Source of the DNA: RGIG2206 sp045648425
GTDB taxonomy: Bacteria; Bacillota; Clostridia; Oscillospirales; Acutalibacteraceae
Reading direction: 5' to 3'
Assembly: GCA_045648425.1 (NCBI GenBank)
Contig: JAZRNV010000159.1
Location: 1 to 26,822 of the forward strand
Length of the DNA stretch: 26,822 nt
Positions 8,861 through 15,641 of this stretch are shown one piece after another (the first letter of the stretch is position 1; every line of letters begins with the position of its first letter). The notes beneath the pieces are model-generated. The model did not search any database and was not told the DNA's origin. It saw nothing but the letters and a program-made list of their open reading frames with translations. The translations under genes were made by a program, and so were the position numbers.

Positions 8861-10230
8861 CTTATATAGCCCCCTATCTTTTTAACAAACACCATTTTAT
8901 CACCTGTGGTTTTTTCAGAAGCAGAAACATAAAATTCAAGCTGATGTTTCATCTCAAAACGGGTAATAACATCTTCTTCATATGTATATAGCTCTGCCAT
9001 TGCAAGGTAATATTCCATCTCAACATTTTCGAAGAAAACGCCGTTGATATTTTCACCCTCGTAATCCTGATAAAGAAGCTTGCGCTCATTGAAGGAGTTG
9101 ATAAGATTTTCACGGATTTTTGCTTCTCTTTCTTCGGGGTTTTCGCAAGGGGGCAGTTGCCCTGCAGTCTCAAGCTTTTTGCATATGTCAAAGGCACAGA
9201 ACATTCCGCGATACATATATGCCCGAAGCAGTTCACAAAGCTGCTTATTGTCGTCGGGAGAGTCCTCTTCAAGACGGTTGCACAACACCACAACCCTCTC
9301 TGACACCTTTATAAGCTTATCGGCATAGGCCTTTTTAAGCTCGGCGGGCACACCGTCATTGTAAAGAATAAGCAAATAGGCGAAGGCAATAACATTGCCG
9401 TATATGGCCTCAAGCAAAACCTTGACGATGCTGTCATCAAGGGCGGCGATTTGCTCAAGCACATTAATAAAGGTTTTTTCTATTTTGTAAAAATCGTCTA
9501 TTGTAATGGTCTGGTCGGACTCTTCATTGCGAATAGCTTTCAAAAGGGAGATGGTGGTGCGAGCTCCCTTTAAAGACACCTTGAACTCAGGTGAATTGGT
9601 TTTGTAGTTTTTGCCGAGCTGCTCAAGGTCATCATATACGTCGTCAATGATGTTGGAAAAAATGTGAGCAGAGTAGATATAGTTAACAAGATACTGCGCC
9701 ATTTCATAGTCAGAGCAAATGGGGTTATCGGAATGACGACGAATAAAATCTTTGATTTTATACCACTCCATAATTGATGCCATTTTATTGCCCGTCACAA
9801 CGTGGTGCTGGGATTTTTGCAAAAATCCTTTTCCAATCTCTTCGGCAAGCTGCTCATCGGTTTTTGAAGCATAGGTTACAAAGTCGGCGTAAACGCCCTT
9901 TACATCGTTGGGAATTATCTCATCGTTTTCACCGATATCAATAAAATAGTTGTGCACCTTAAGGCCACCCAGCTGTGCCAGCAGGTAACCCCACTCAAAC
10001 ATCAGATTGGGGCTTATGATGCCTGTGCGAGGATGCTTTTGAACAAGCATAATTGCTCGGTGGCAACGGTTCATCTCTTTAAGCACGGTGGGGCCCAAAA
10101 ACACATCGTTAGAATCGGAATAGTCTCCGCCCACAACGCATTCACTGCCTCGGCTGTTTTCATTAATATATTTAGCAACCGCCTGTGCAAGTTCTTTGTT
10201 GCCGCTCCACGCGATAAAAATTTTGCTCAT
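8857..10230 (-). CDS. TIR-like (CAP12/Pycsar-effector type) nucleotide-binding protein with helical C-terminal domain
   Basis: The product is 457 residues. Residues 1 to about 135 read as a TIR-like domain of the predicted nucleotide-binding class: an opening KIFIAWSGNKELAQAVAKY, a hydrophobic strand HRAIMLVQ, the key block SPNLMFEWGYLLAQLGG (Glu79 in the conserved FE-x-G position), then IIPNDVKGVYADFVTY. Related domains in CBASS and Pycsar effectors are NAD+ glycohydrolases. Residues from about 140 to 457 are mostly helical, acidic, and not recognised; they may sense a ligand or assemble the protein. I chose the ATG at 10230 because AAAGAGGTG precedes it and the promoter at 10262-10290 fits; a 70-residue upstream extension runs through that promoter. 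It forms a coupled pair with the nucleoside-hydrolase gene. The defence role is inferred. Confidence 0.72.
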   Translation of the reverse strand: MSKIFIAWSGNKELAQAVAKYINENSRGSECVVGGDYSDSNDVFLGPTVLKEMNRCHRAIMLVQKHPRTGIISPNLMFEWGYLLAQLGGLKVHNYFIDIGENDEIIPNDVKGVYADFVTYASKTDEQLAEEIGKGFLQKSQHHVVTGNKMASIMEWYKIKDFIRRHSDNPICSDYEMAQYLVNYIYSAHIFSNIIDDVYDDLEQLGKNYKTNSPEFKVSLKGARTTISLLKAIRNEESDQTITIDDFYKIEKTFINVLEQIAALDDSIVKVLLEAIYGNVIAFAYLLILYNDGVPAELKKAYADKLIKVSERVVVLCNRLEEDSPDDNKQLCELLRAYMYRGMFCAFDICKKLETAGQLPPCENPEEREAKIRENLINSFNERKLLYQDYEGENINGVFFENVEMEYYLAMAELYTYEEDVITRFEMKHQLEFYVSASEKTTGDKMVFVKKIGGYIR

Positions 10231-10261
10231 ATCGGCACCTCTTTGTCTGCTTGATGTCTTA

Positions 10262-10290
10262 ATTTTATCACAGCCGGCGTTTTTCGTCAA
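10262..10290 (-). promoter_or_regulatory. Promoter of the TIR-like/nucleoside hydrolase pair
   Basis: The minus strand has TTGACG (10290-10285), exactly 17 bases, then TAAAAT (10267-10262), with TGTGA just before the -10. It begins 8 bases past the stop of the penicillin-binding protein gene. A separate promoter supports treating the pair as its own transcription unit. Confidence 0.75.
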
Positions 10291-10297
10291 CAAGCCG

Positions 10298-11860
10298 TTA
10301 AAGCTGAGACAGCATATCGCAGATTTTTTTAAAAACCGGAGCACAATCGGCCGAGCCGGAAATTCCGTCCTCACATAAAACCACCACGGTATATTCACGC
10401 CAAAAGCCCGCAAACCAGCTTTGTGTAACGCTTTTACCATCCTTTATCCAGCCCGTTTCGGCAGTAGCGGTTTTGCCCCCTGCCAGCCCATCATCGGTAG
10501 CTGCCGACTTTCCTGTGCCCCGTTGCACCACCTGCATCATCATTTGGGATAAGGTGTCGGCAATCTCTGCCTTCAGCACCTTTTGAGGAGGTGACTCGGG
10601 AGCAGGAATCTTTTTTTCGTTTTTCACAGTGGCTTCAACCATTGAAGGAGTAACCAGCATCCCTCCGTTGGCAACAGATGCGGTCATTACCGCTATATGA
10701 AGGGGAGACAGCATCAGCTCCCCTTGGCCGAAGGACAGATTTGCAAGGGCTGCAGGCATTGTGCTGAGGGTTCTTATTGATGGCAGGCGACCTGCTGACG
10801 TACCCACCCCCTCAAAAAGAGAATAGGCGCGATTGAAGCCCATTCTTATGCAGGTGCTATACAAAGAAGCCGCACCCACCTGCTGCCCCAGTTTTATATA
10901 GTAACAATTACATGACATAGCCAAGGCATCGGTCATATCGATTAACCCGTGGCCCCGGTGTGCATTGCAGTTGAATCTAATATTTCCCACCTGTGTAAAG
11001 CCGTCGCAGGTGTGTGAATTTTGAGTTGATATGCCCCCGTTAAGAGCGGCAACCGTTACGCAGGGCTTAAAAACAGAGCCAACGTTATAAAGGGTCAGGG
11101 CGCGATTGATAAGAGGTCCGTCGGTGCTGCTGAGGGCCTCGTCAACAGCGGCAGGAGAAAAATCAGGGAAGCTTGCCATACCTCTTATTTTGCCCGTTGA
11201 GGATTCCATAACTATGACGGCTCCTTTTTGCAAAAATTCACCGCAATTATGAATGATACGCTGAACGCGGGCATCAATCGTAAGCACCACCCCGTCCTTC
11301 TTGGTGGCAGAGCCGCTGACGGTGGGTGAAATGCCCGAAAGAGCTCTGCCCGTGGCATCCACGGTGTAGGTGACCTTCAAGGGCTCGGCGCTCCCCAACA
11401 GAGATTCATAGGCCCGTTGCACCCCTGTCACGCCCTTGCCCTCGGCGTCAAGATAGCCGATGATGTGAGGAGCAAGGCAGTCGGACGGCACCCCCGAATC
11501 TACATTAAAAAACAGCCCGTCAGGGCATTCAAAATCCATAGGCACCTCACACAGTGTGGGCTTGCCCGACTTAAGTCGTGCAAGAATGCTCTCGCCCCCT
11601 TCACCCATCTGAGAGGTAACACAAGCCACCGTTTCGGGGTCGGCGGTAAGTATCGCCAACCTCTTTGTAGCGGTATTGGTAAGTCGGTTCATATTGCAAT
11701 CGTAGACGGTGCCGCGAGGAATCGTAACGGTAATGGTAAAGCCCGACCTTCCAACCGATGCGGTTTTTATAATGCCCACAGACAAAAGGCCGACTCTCAC
11801 CAACGATACCGTCAGCATTGCCGCTACGGCAAGGGTAATAACCCTCATTCTTTTTTTCAT
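10298..11860 (-). CDS. Class B penicillin-binding protein (PBP2/FtsI/SpoVD-like) with KTA motif
   Basis: This 520-residue protein has an N-terminal membrane anchor (about 6-30) and a PBP-dimer-like region (about 45-180), starting IPRGTVYDCNMNRL. The transpeptidase domain follows. Active-site motifs are SVFK (Ser262, Lys265), SCN (316-318) and, in the third motif position, GGKTATAETG with Lys463-Thr464-Ala465 in place of the usual KTG. Class B PBPs cross-link peptidoglycan for division, elongation or spore cortex. It is shorter than SpoVD or FtsI with PASTA repeats; no PASTA domain is present. It lies alone on the minus strand, divergent from the DUF4867-tyrS unit. Its exact job (ftsI, spoVD or another) cannot be set from sequence. 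Confidence 0.88.
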   Translation of the reverse strand: MKKRMRVITLAVAAMLTVSLVRVGLLSVGIIKTASVGRSGFTITVTIPRGTVYDCNMNRLTNTATKRLAILTADPETVACVTSQMGEGGESILARLKSGKPTLCEVPMDFECPDGLFFNVDSGVPSDCLAPHIIGYLDAEGKGVTGVQRAYESLLGSAEPLKVTYTVDATGRALSGISPTVSGSATKKDGVVLTIDARVQRIIHNCGEFLQKGAVIVMESSTGKIRGMASFPDFSPAAVDEALSSTDGPLINRALTLYNVGSVFKPCVTVAALNGGISTQNSHTCDGFTQVGNIRFNCNAHRGHGLIDMTDALAMSCNCYYIKLGQQVGAASLYSTCIRMGFNRAYSLFEGVGTSAGRLPSIRTLSTMPAALANLSFGQGELMLSPLHIAVMTASVANGGMLVTPSMVEATVKNEKKIPAPESPPQKVLKAEIADTLSQMMMQVVQRGTGKSAATDDGLAGGKTATAETGWIKDGKSVTQSWFAGFWREYTVVVLCEDGISGSADCAPVFKKICDMLSQL

Positions 11861-11866
11861 TTTGCC

Positions 11867-11898
11867 ACCTCTTTTTTATATTTTTTGCAAAAAGAGGT
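11867..11898 (-). promoter_or_regulatory. Hairpin covering the PBP ribosome binding site
   Basis: In the minus-strand transcript, ACCTCTTTTT (11898-11889) can pair perfectly with AAAAAGAGGT (11876-11867) over 10 bp with a 12-base loop. The second arm contains the AAGAGGTGG Shine-Dalgarno site of the PBP gene, which lies next to its ATG at 11860. The fold would hide the site. Confidence 0.5.
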
Positions 11899-11928
11899 AA
11901 AAAAGTCATCCCTTTGCCGATTTTTTTG

Positions 11929-11957
11929 TTGTAACCCGTGGCGTTTTGTGCTAATAT
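11929..11957 (+). promoter_or_regulatory. Promoter of DUF4867-tyrS
   Basis: TTGTAA (11929-11934), 17 bases, then TAATAT (11952-11957) precede the ATG at 11991. A GGAG ribosome site lies at about 11979-11983. The spacing is ideal; both boxes deviate slightly from consensus. Confidence 0.65.
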
Positions 11958-11990
11958 ACTTTATATATGTAGAAAAACGGAGATGTTTTT

Positions 11991-12638
11991 ATGCTGCAAA
12001 AGTTAACGCAACTTAATCCCGATGTTAAGATTTTTTCGGTAAACGACCCCGAATTTGCTCCTTTTGGCAGGGTTATTAACATCGACACAGACGAAATCGT
12101 GGCAGCGGGCGAAAAAATTTCTTTGCCTGAAAGCGGCTCAAGCTATCTTCCCTCTTGTGAAGATTTTGAGTGCCTTGCCATTGCCGATGAAATATGCCAA
12201 AACCACTTTGGCGAGATGCCTGCTCAGGTTGGCTATTGCTGGGGACACAGCAACAAGCTGAACGCACTTGAGTGGCACACGTCATCTGAAATAAACGTTG
12301 CCGTGACCGACCTTGTTTTGCTGCTGGCTCCTTTAAGCGAGCTTAAAGACGGCAAAATTGATTCGTCATCGGTAAAGGGCTTTTATGTGCCAAAGGGCAC
12401 CTGCATAGAGGTGTATTCCACATCTATGCACTTTTGTCCCATCGAGGTGAGCAAAGGTGGCTTTGGTTGTGTGGTTGCTCTGCCGAAAGGCACCAACACC
12501 GATTTAGAAAACAAGCACAGCAACCCTATGCTGTTTCGCAAAAACAAATGGATTATTTGCTGTATGGATAATGAGGCACTTATCGCCCGCGGCGTTGTGC
12601 CCGCCATCACCGGCACCAACTATGAAATAAAATACTAA
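11991..12638 (+). CDS. DUF4867 family cupin-like protein
   Basis: This 215-residue protein resembles the DUF4867 family, a cupin-like group related in fold to ureidoglycolate lyase. A possible metal site is seen in CWGHSNKLNALEWHTSSEINV (His, Glu, His, Glu), in about residues 83-103. A later beta block includes YVPKGTCIEVYSTSMHFCPIE. There is no signal peptide or membrane segment, so it should be cytoplasmic. The start follows a GGAG site and the promoter at 11929. The tyrS start lies 22 bases beyond its stop, so the two are probably cotranscribed. Its function is unknown; in other bacteria members sit near sugar metabolism genes, which is not the case here. Confidence 0.75.
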   Translation: MLQKLTQLNPDVKIFSVNDPEFAPFGRVINIDTDEIVAAGEKISLPESGSSYLPSCEDFECLAIADEICQNHFGEMPAQVGYCWGHSNKLNALEWHTSSEINVAVTDLVLLLAPLSELKDGKIDSSSVKGFYVPKGTCIEVYSTSMHFCPIEVSKGGFGCVVALPKGTNTDLENKHSNPMLFRKNKWIICCMDNEALIARGVVPAITGTNYEIKY

Positions 12639-12660
12639 TCACCCGTTGGAGGATATAAAA

Positions 12661-13884
12661 ATGCAGATTTATGAAGAACTTAAAGCAAGAGGTCTGATCG
12701 CTCAGGTTACTGACGAGCCCGAAATAAGAGAGCTTATAAACAACGGCGGTGCCCGTTTTTATATCGGCTTTGACCCCACTGCCGACTCATTGCACGTAGG
12801 TCACTTTATGGCACTTTGCCTGATGAAGCGCCTGCAGATGGCAGGCAATAAGCCCGTTGTGCTTATCGGCGGCGGCACCGGCTACATCGGCGACCCCTCG
12901 GGCAGAACCGATATGCGCTCAATGATGACTCCCGAAACCATTCAGCACAACTGCGACTGCTTCAGAAAGCAGATGGAGCGTTTTATCGAGTTTGGTGAGG
13001 ACAAGGCCATTATGGTCAACAACGCCGACTGGCTTTTAAAGCTTAACTACATTGAGCTGCTGCGTGATGTCGGCGCCTGCTTCTCGGTTAACAATATGCT
13101 TCGCGCCGAGTGCTACAAGCAGCGTATGGAAAAGGGCCTCAGCTTCCTTGAGTTTAACTATATGATTATGCAGTCTTATGACTTTTATCATCTGCACAAC
13201 AACTACGGCTGTAATATGCAGTTTGGCGGTGACGACCAGTGGAGCAATATGCTGGGCGGCACCGAGCTTATCCGTAAAAAGACGGGTCACGACGCCTATG
13301 CAATGACCATCACCCTGCTGATGAACAGCGAGGGCAAAAAGATGGGCAAAACAGCCAACGGCGCCGTTTGGCTTGACCCCAACAAAACCACTCCCTTTGA
13401 ATTTTTCCAGTATTGGCGCAACGTTAACGACGCCGACGTTATGAAGTGCATTCGTATGCTCACCTTTATCCCCATTGAAGAGATTGAAAAGATGGAGGAG
13501 TGGGATGCATCACGCATTAACGAAAAGAAGGAGCTGCTGGCATACGAGCTGACTGCTCTTGTTCACGGCGAGGAAGAGGCCGACAAGGCAAAGACCGCAT
13601 CCCACGCTTTGTTTGCAGGCGGCGGTGACGACAGCAATATGCCCACCACCCAGCTTAACGACGCCGACATCCCCGATGATGGTGTTGGCATTATCGACCT
13701 GCTTATGATGTGCGGTCTGACTCCCAGCAAGGGTGAGGCACGCCGCCTTATTCAGCAGGGTGGCGTAACCCTTGACGAGAAAAAGGTTGAACAGCACGAC
13801 CAGATAGTCAGCAAGGCCGCTTTGGTAGAGGGCGTTAAAATCCGCAAGGGCAAAAAGGTGTTCCACAAGGCCATAATTAAGTAA
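12661..13884 (+). CDS. tyrS: Tyrosyl-tRNA synthetase
   Basis: The 407-residue product is a bacterial TyrRS. The class I HIGH motif is HVGH (45-48). The KMSKS loop appears as KMGKT (227-231), a variant with Gly for the first Ser that is common in TyrRS subgroups. The block YMIMQSYDFYHLHNNYGC and GGDDQWSNMLGG belong to the tyrosine pocket. The C-terminal S4-like RNA-binding domain starts near residue 340 (LLMMCGLTPSKGEARRLIQQGG). The ATG at 12661 is set by TTGGAGGATATAAAA; a TTG five codons upstream lies inside that site. I see no T-box before it, unlike alaS, so control may come through the DUF4867 promoter. Confidence 0.97.
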   Translation: MQIYEELKARGLIAQVTDEPEIRELINNGGARFYIGFDPTADSLHVGHFMALCLMKRLQMAGNKPVVLIGGGTGYIGDPSGRTDMRSMMTPETIQHNCDCFRKQMERFIEFGEDKAIMVNNADWLLKLNYIELLRDVGACFSVNNMLRAECYKQRMEKGLSFLEFNYMIMQSYDFYHLHNNYGCNMQFGGDDQWSNMLGGTELIRKKTGHDAYAMTITLLMNSEGKKMGKTANGAVWLDPNKTTPFEFFQYWRNVNDADVMKCIRMLTFIPIEEIEKMEEWDASRINEKKELLAYELTALVHGEEEADKAKTASHALFAGGGDDSNMPTTQLNDADIPDDGVGIIDLLMMCGLTPSKGEARRLIQQGGVTLDEKKVEQHDQIVSKAALVEGVKIRKGKKVFHKAIIK

Positions 13885-13888
13885 AAAA

Positions 13889-13932
13889 CAACAACAAAGA
13901 GCAAGTTCGGCTGAACTTGCTCTTTTGTGTTG
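13889..13932 (+). terminator. Terminator after tyrS
   Basis: AGAGCAAGTTC pairs with GAACTTGCTCT around GGCT, flanked by A-rich and T-rich arms (ACAACAA and TTTTGTGTTGT). It starts a few bases after the tyrS stop and could also act on the minus strand. Confidence 0.88.
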
Positions 13933-13970
13933 TATTATTTAAATGGCTGTCAATCGTAGCAGCACAGCAA

Positions 13971-14000
13971 AACCCCGCCCGGCGTAAGCCGAGCGGGGTT
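13971..14000 (-). terminator. Terminator after the zinc-ribbon membrane protein gene
   Basis: AACCCCGCTCGGC and GCCGGGCGGGGTT form a long GC-rich stem with a TTAC loop on the minus strand, followed by TTTT. It starts 5 bases past the stop at 14005. Confidence 0.75.
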
Positions 14001-14004
14001 AACG

Positions 14005-14631
14005 TTATTGTTGGGGTTGGTCGGGCGGCTTGGTTTCTTCGTCAACAACCCCCGCTATGTCACCGTTAGGTGTAATAACACAAAGATTATCACCAAGAGG
14101 AGCATTATATCCTTTTTGAGTGATGATTCTGAAATACGCGCCCTCTTTGTGTACATATTCGCACTGTGCATATATAACTCCGCGCTTGCCTTTCGTGTAT
14201 CCTGCCAAATCATAAATGCGGTGTTTTTTTATCATTCGTTTTGGCGAATTTGTCTTGTCAATTTTAACACTTATGCGGCGACCGCTTGGTGGGCTTCCAT
14301 CCGGATGAGCGTGGTAGCCCAAAGTCTTAACGTAATAATTGCCTAAAAGAACTATTAACAAAAGCAAACAACAACCCAAAACCACATACCATTTAAAGGT
14401 TAAAGCAGACATCAGCAACAAAATCGGGCCAATGGCAGCGAGCACACGAAAAACTATTGCTTCTGGATTTTTACGAAAGAACTGTCTTTTGCATTGTTCA
14501 CACTTATACTTTGGTTCAAAAAATTTGGTTCTGGATATATAGTGAGCAACTGAAAGATAGGTGTATTCACCGCAATGAGGGCATCGCAAATCATCTCTTT
14601 TTAACGGAACCGGATTGTGCATATCATCCAT
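14005..14631 (-). CDS. Zinc-ribbon membrane protein of unknown function
   Basis: I do not recognise this 208-residue protein. The N-terminus has a zinc ribbon, CPHC (17, 20) and CEQC (44, 47). Two hydrophobic helices follow at about 58-75 and 78-97, then a basic soluble region (about 105-208) with a possible beta fold (YAQCEYVHKEGAYFRIITQKGY), ending in a proline-rich tail. The ATG at 14631 has AAGGAGG at good spacing. It lies 72 bases after another membrane protein on the same strand and before a strong terminator, so the two probably share a transcript. A zinc ribbon joined to a membrane hairpin suggests a sensor or scaffold, but no function can be given. Confidence 0.75.
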   Translation of the reverse strand: MDDMHNPVPLKRDDLRCPHCGEYTYLSVAHYISRTKFFEPKYKCEQCKRQFFRKNPEAIVFRVLAAIGPILLLMSALTFKWYVVLGCCLLLLIVLLGNYYVKTLGYHAHPDGSPPSGRRISVKIDKTNSPKRMIKKHRIYDLAGYTKGKRGVIYAQCEYVHKEGAYFRIITQKGYNAPLGDNLCVITPNGDIAGVVDEETKPPDQPQQ

Positions 14632-14702
14632 GCTATTGCCTCCTTAACTAAACAACAGGTCATTCTCAAAGTTTTGCGTCGGCACTTTATATCCTAAAGA
14701 AG

Positions 14703-15257
14703 TTATATTCCAACCTTTTTTCTGATTGCAGGAATAAACATTACCGCGGCTTGACACAGCGTTAAAAGTCCGCAGGAATAAAACTGCACGTTGCACACCG
14801 TTTTTAAGCAATCCTTGTAGTTGGGCAAAAATGGGTCAATGTAAATTTCGGCACAAACAGCGGCAATTTGTACTAATACCGCAACAAGCACAGGAGTTAT
14901 AAATAGAATGGTCTTTTTAACGCTGAAATCCCTTTTAAACACCATAAACTGAATAACGGTAAAGTATATTAACGACATTGACAGTGCTACACCAACCACG
15001 AGCAAGTCATCATTATAATCAATCTTGGCGTTTTTAAGCAATGTAACGATACCAAGATAGTGACCGATGAAAAAGATAGGATATAAAAAGCTTGCAAGAA
15101 TATATTTTATGATTGAATTCTTTAACGTTACGGTTTTATCAATGCGCACCTTAGAATAAAGGTAGGTGTAATAAAAGGTATATATTGAATTTATGATTAT
15201 TACCCATACGATTGCTGTTAACGAGCCAAACATATAGTCAAAAACAATGCTTGACAC
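14703..15257 (-). CDS. Multi-pass membrane protein of unknown function
   Basis: This 184-residue protein has about five predicted membrane helices (around 10-33, 50-72, 82-107, 115-138 and 160-178). Short basic loops (YSKVRIDKTVTLKN, FKRDFSVKK) suggest a cytoplasmic face. The start is GTG at 15257, chosen for the AAGGAGGAG site just upstream. No motif ties it to a known transporter or enzyme. It lies between a decayed reading frame (15275-15499) and the zinc-ribbon membrane protein and is likely cotranscribed with the latter. Base composition is more AT-rich than its neighbours, in line with an accessory origin. Confidence 0.7.
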   Translation of the reverse strand: MSSIVFDYMFGSLTAIVWVIIINSIYTFYYTYLYSKVRIDKTVTLKNSIIKYILASFLYPIFFIGHYLGIVTLLKNAKIDYNDDLLVVGVALSMSLIYFTVIQFMVFKRDFSVKKTILFITPVLVAVLVQIAAVCAEIYIDPFLPNYKDCLKTVCNVQFYSCGLLTLCQAAVMFIPAIRKKVGI

Positions 15258-15274
15258 AAATACTCCTCCTTAAT

Positions 15275-15499
15275 TCAATTGCTGTATCCATAATACTCTA
15301 ATATCATTTGATCGGTATAGAATATATGCTGATCATCGACTATTTTAAGATTGCTCATACCATCCAACTGTGTTATACGTCATATTTAACGACATATATT
15401 TTCTTTGCACGATGTTGTAAAATATATAACTGCCGTTTAACAAATCGTCGTCAGGCACAGCAGCAAGGACGATAATCGTACACAGATTCTTTTTTTCAT
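15275..15499 (-). pseudogene. Decayed small gene, frameshifted
   Basis: This fills most of the 384-base gap between two genes. On the minus strand an ATG at 15499, preceded by AAAAAGGATG, opens a short frame with a lysine-rich start and a hydrophobic run, then stops after 20 codons. The adjacent frame continues as a plausible secreted peptide (CTIIVLAAVPDDDLLNGSYI). A further frame gives AKKIYVVKYDV and a third ends DDQHIFYTDQMILEYYGYSN, with its stop at 15275, just before the AAGGAGGAG site of the next gene. Protein-like text in three successive frames suggests a small secreted or lipoprotein gene broken by at least two frameshifts. It could also be a chance pattern in AT-rich DNA. Confidence 0.4.
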
Positions 15500-15591
15500 T
15501 ATAACACATCCTTTTTGGTGTGTAACTATATTTTAGCGCTTTTGTGAAAGGAAATCAAGTGCTTATATAACCTTCGTCACGATGGGCTGAA

Positions 15592-15628
15592 AAAATCCCT
15601 ATGCAAGGATTGCTTGCATAGGGATTTT
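15592..15628 (-). terminator. Terminator after serA
   Basis: AAAATCCCTATGCAA (15592-15606) and TTGCATAGGGATTTT (15614-15628) form a 15-bp perfect stem with a 7-base loop. The minus strand continues as TTTTTT after the stem. It lies 14 bases past the serA stop. Confidence 0.9.
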
Positions 15629-15641
15629 AGCTATACATTTA

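Noticed and set aside
10231..10440. Longer start for the TIR-like gene, 70 codons upstream
   Set aside because: The extension crosses a well-formed promoter and the end of the PBP gene and is not TIR-like. The start at 10230 has a ribosome site.
11417..12016. Plus-strand frame of 199 codons across the PBP start
   Set aside because: It overlaps the PBP gene, the RBS hairpin and the DUF4867 promoter and start. No ribosome site or protein-like content supports it.
12646..12660. TTG start five codons before tyrS
   Set aside because: It lies within the GGAGG ribosome site itself. The ATG at 12661 has ideal spacing.
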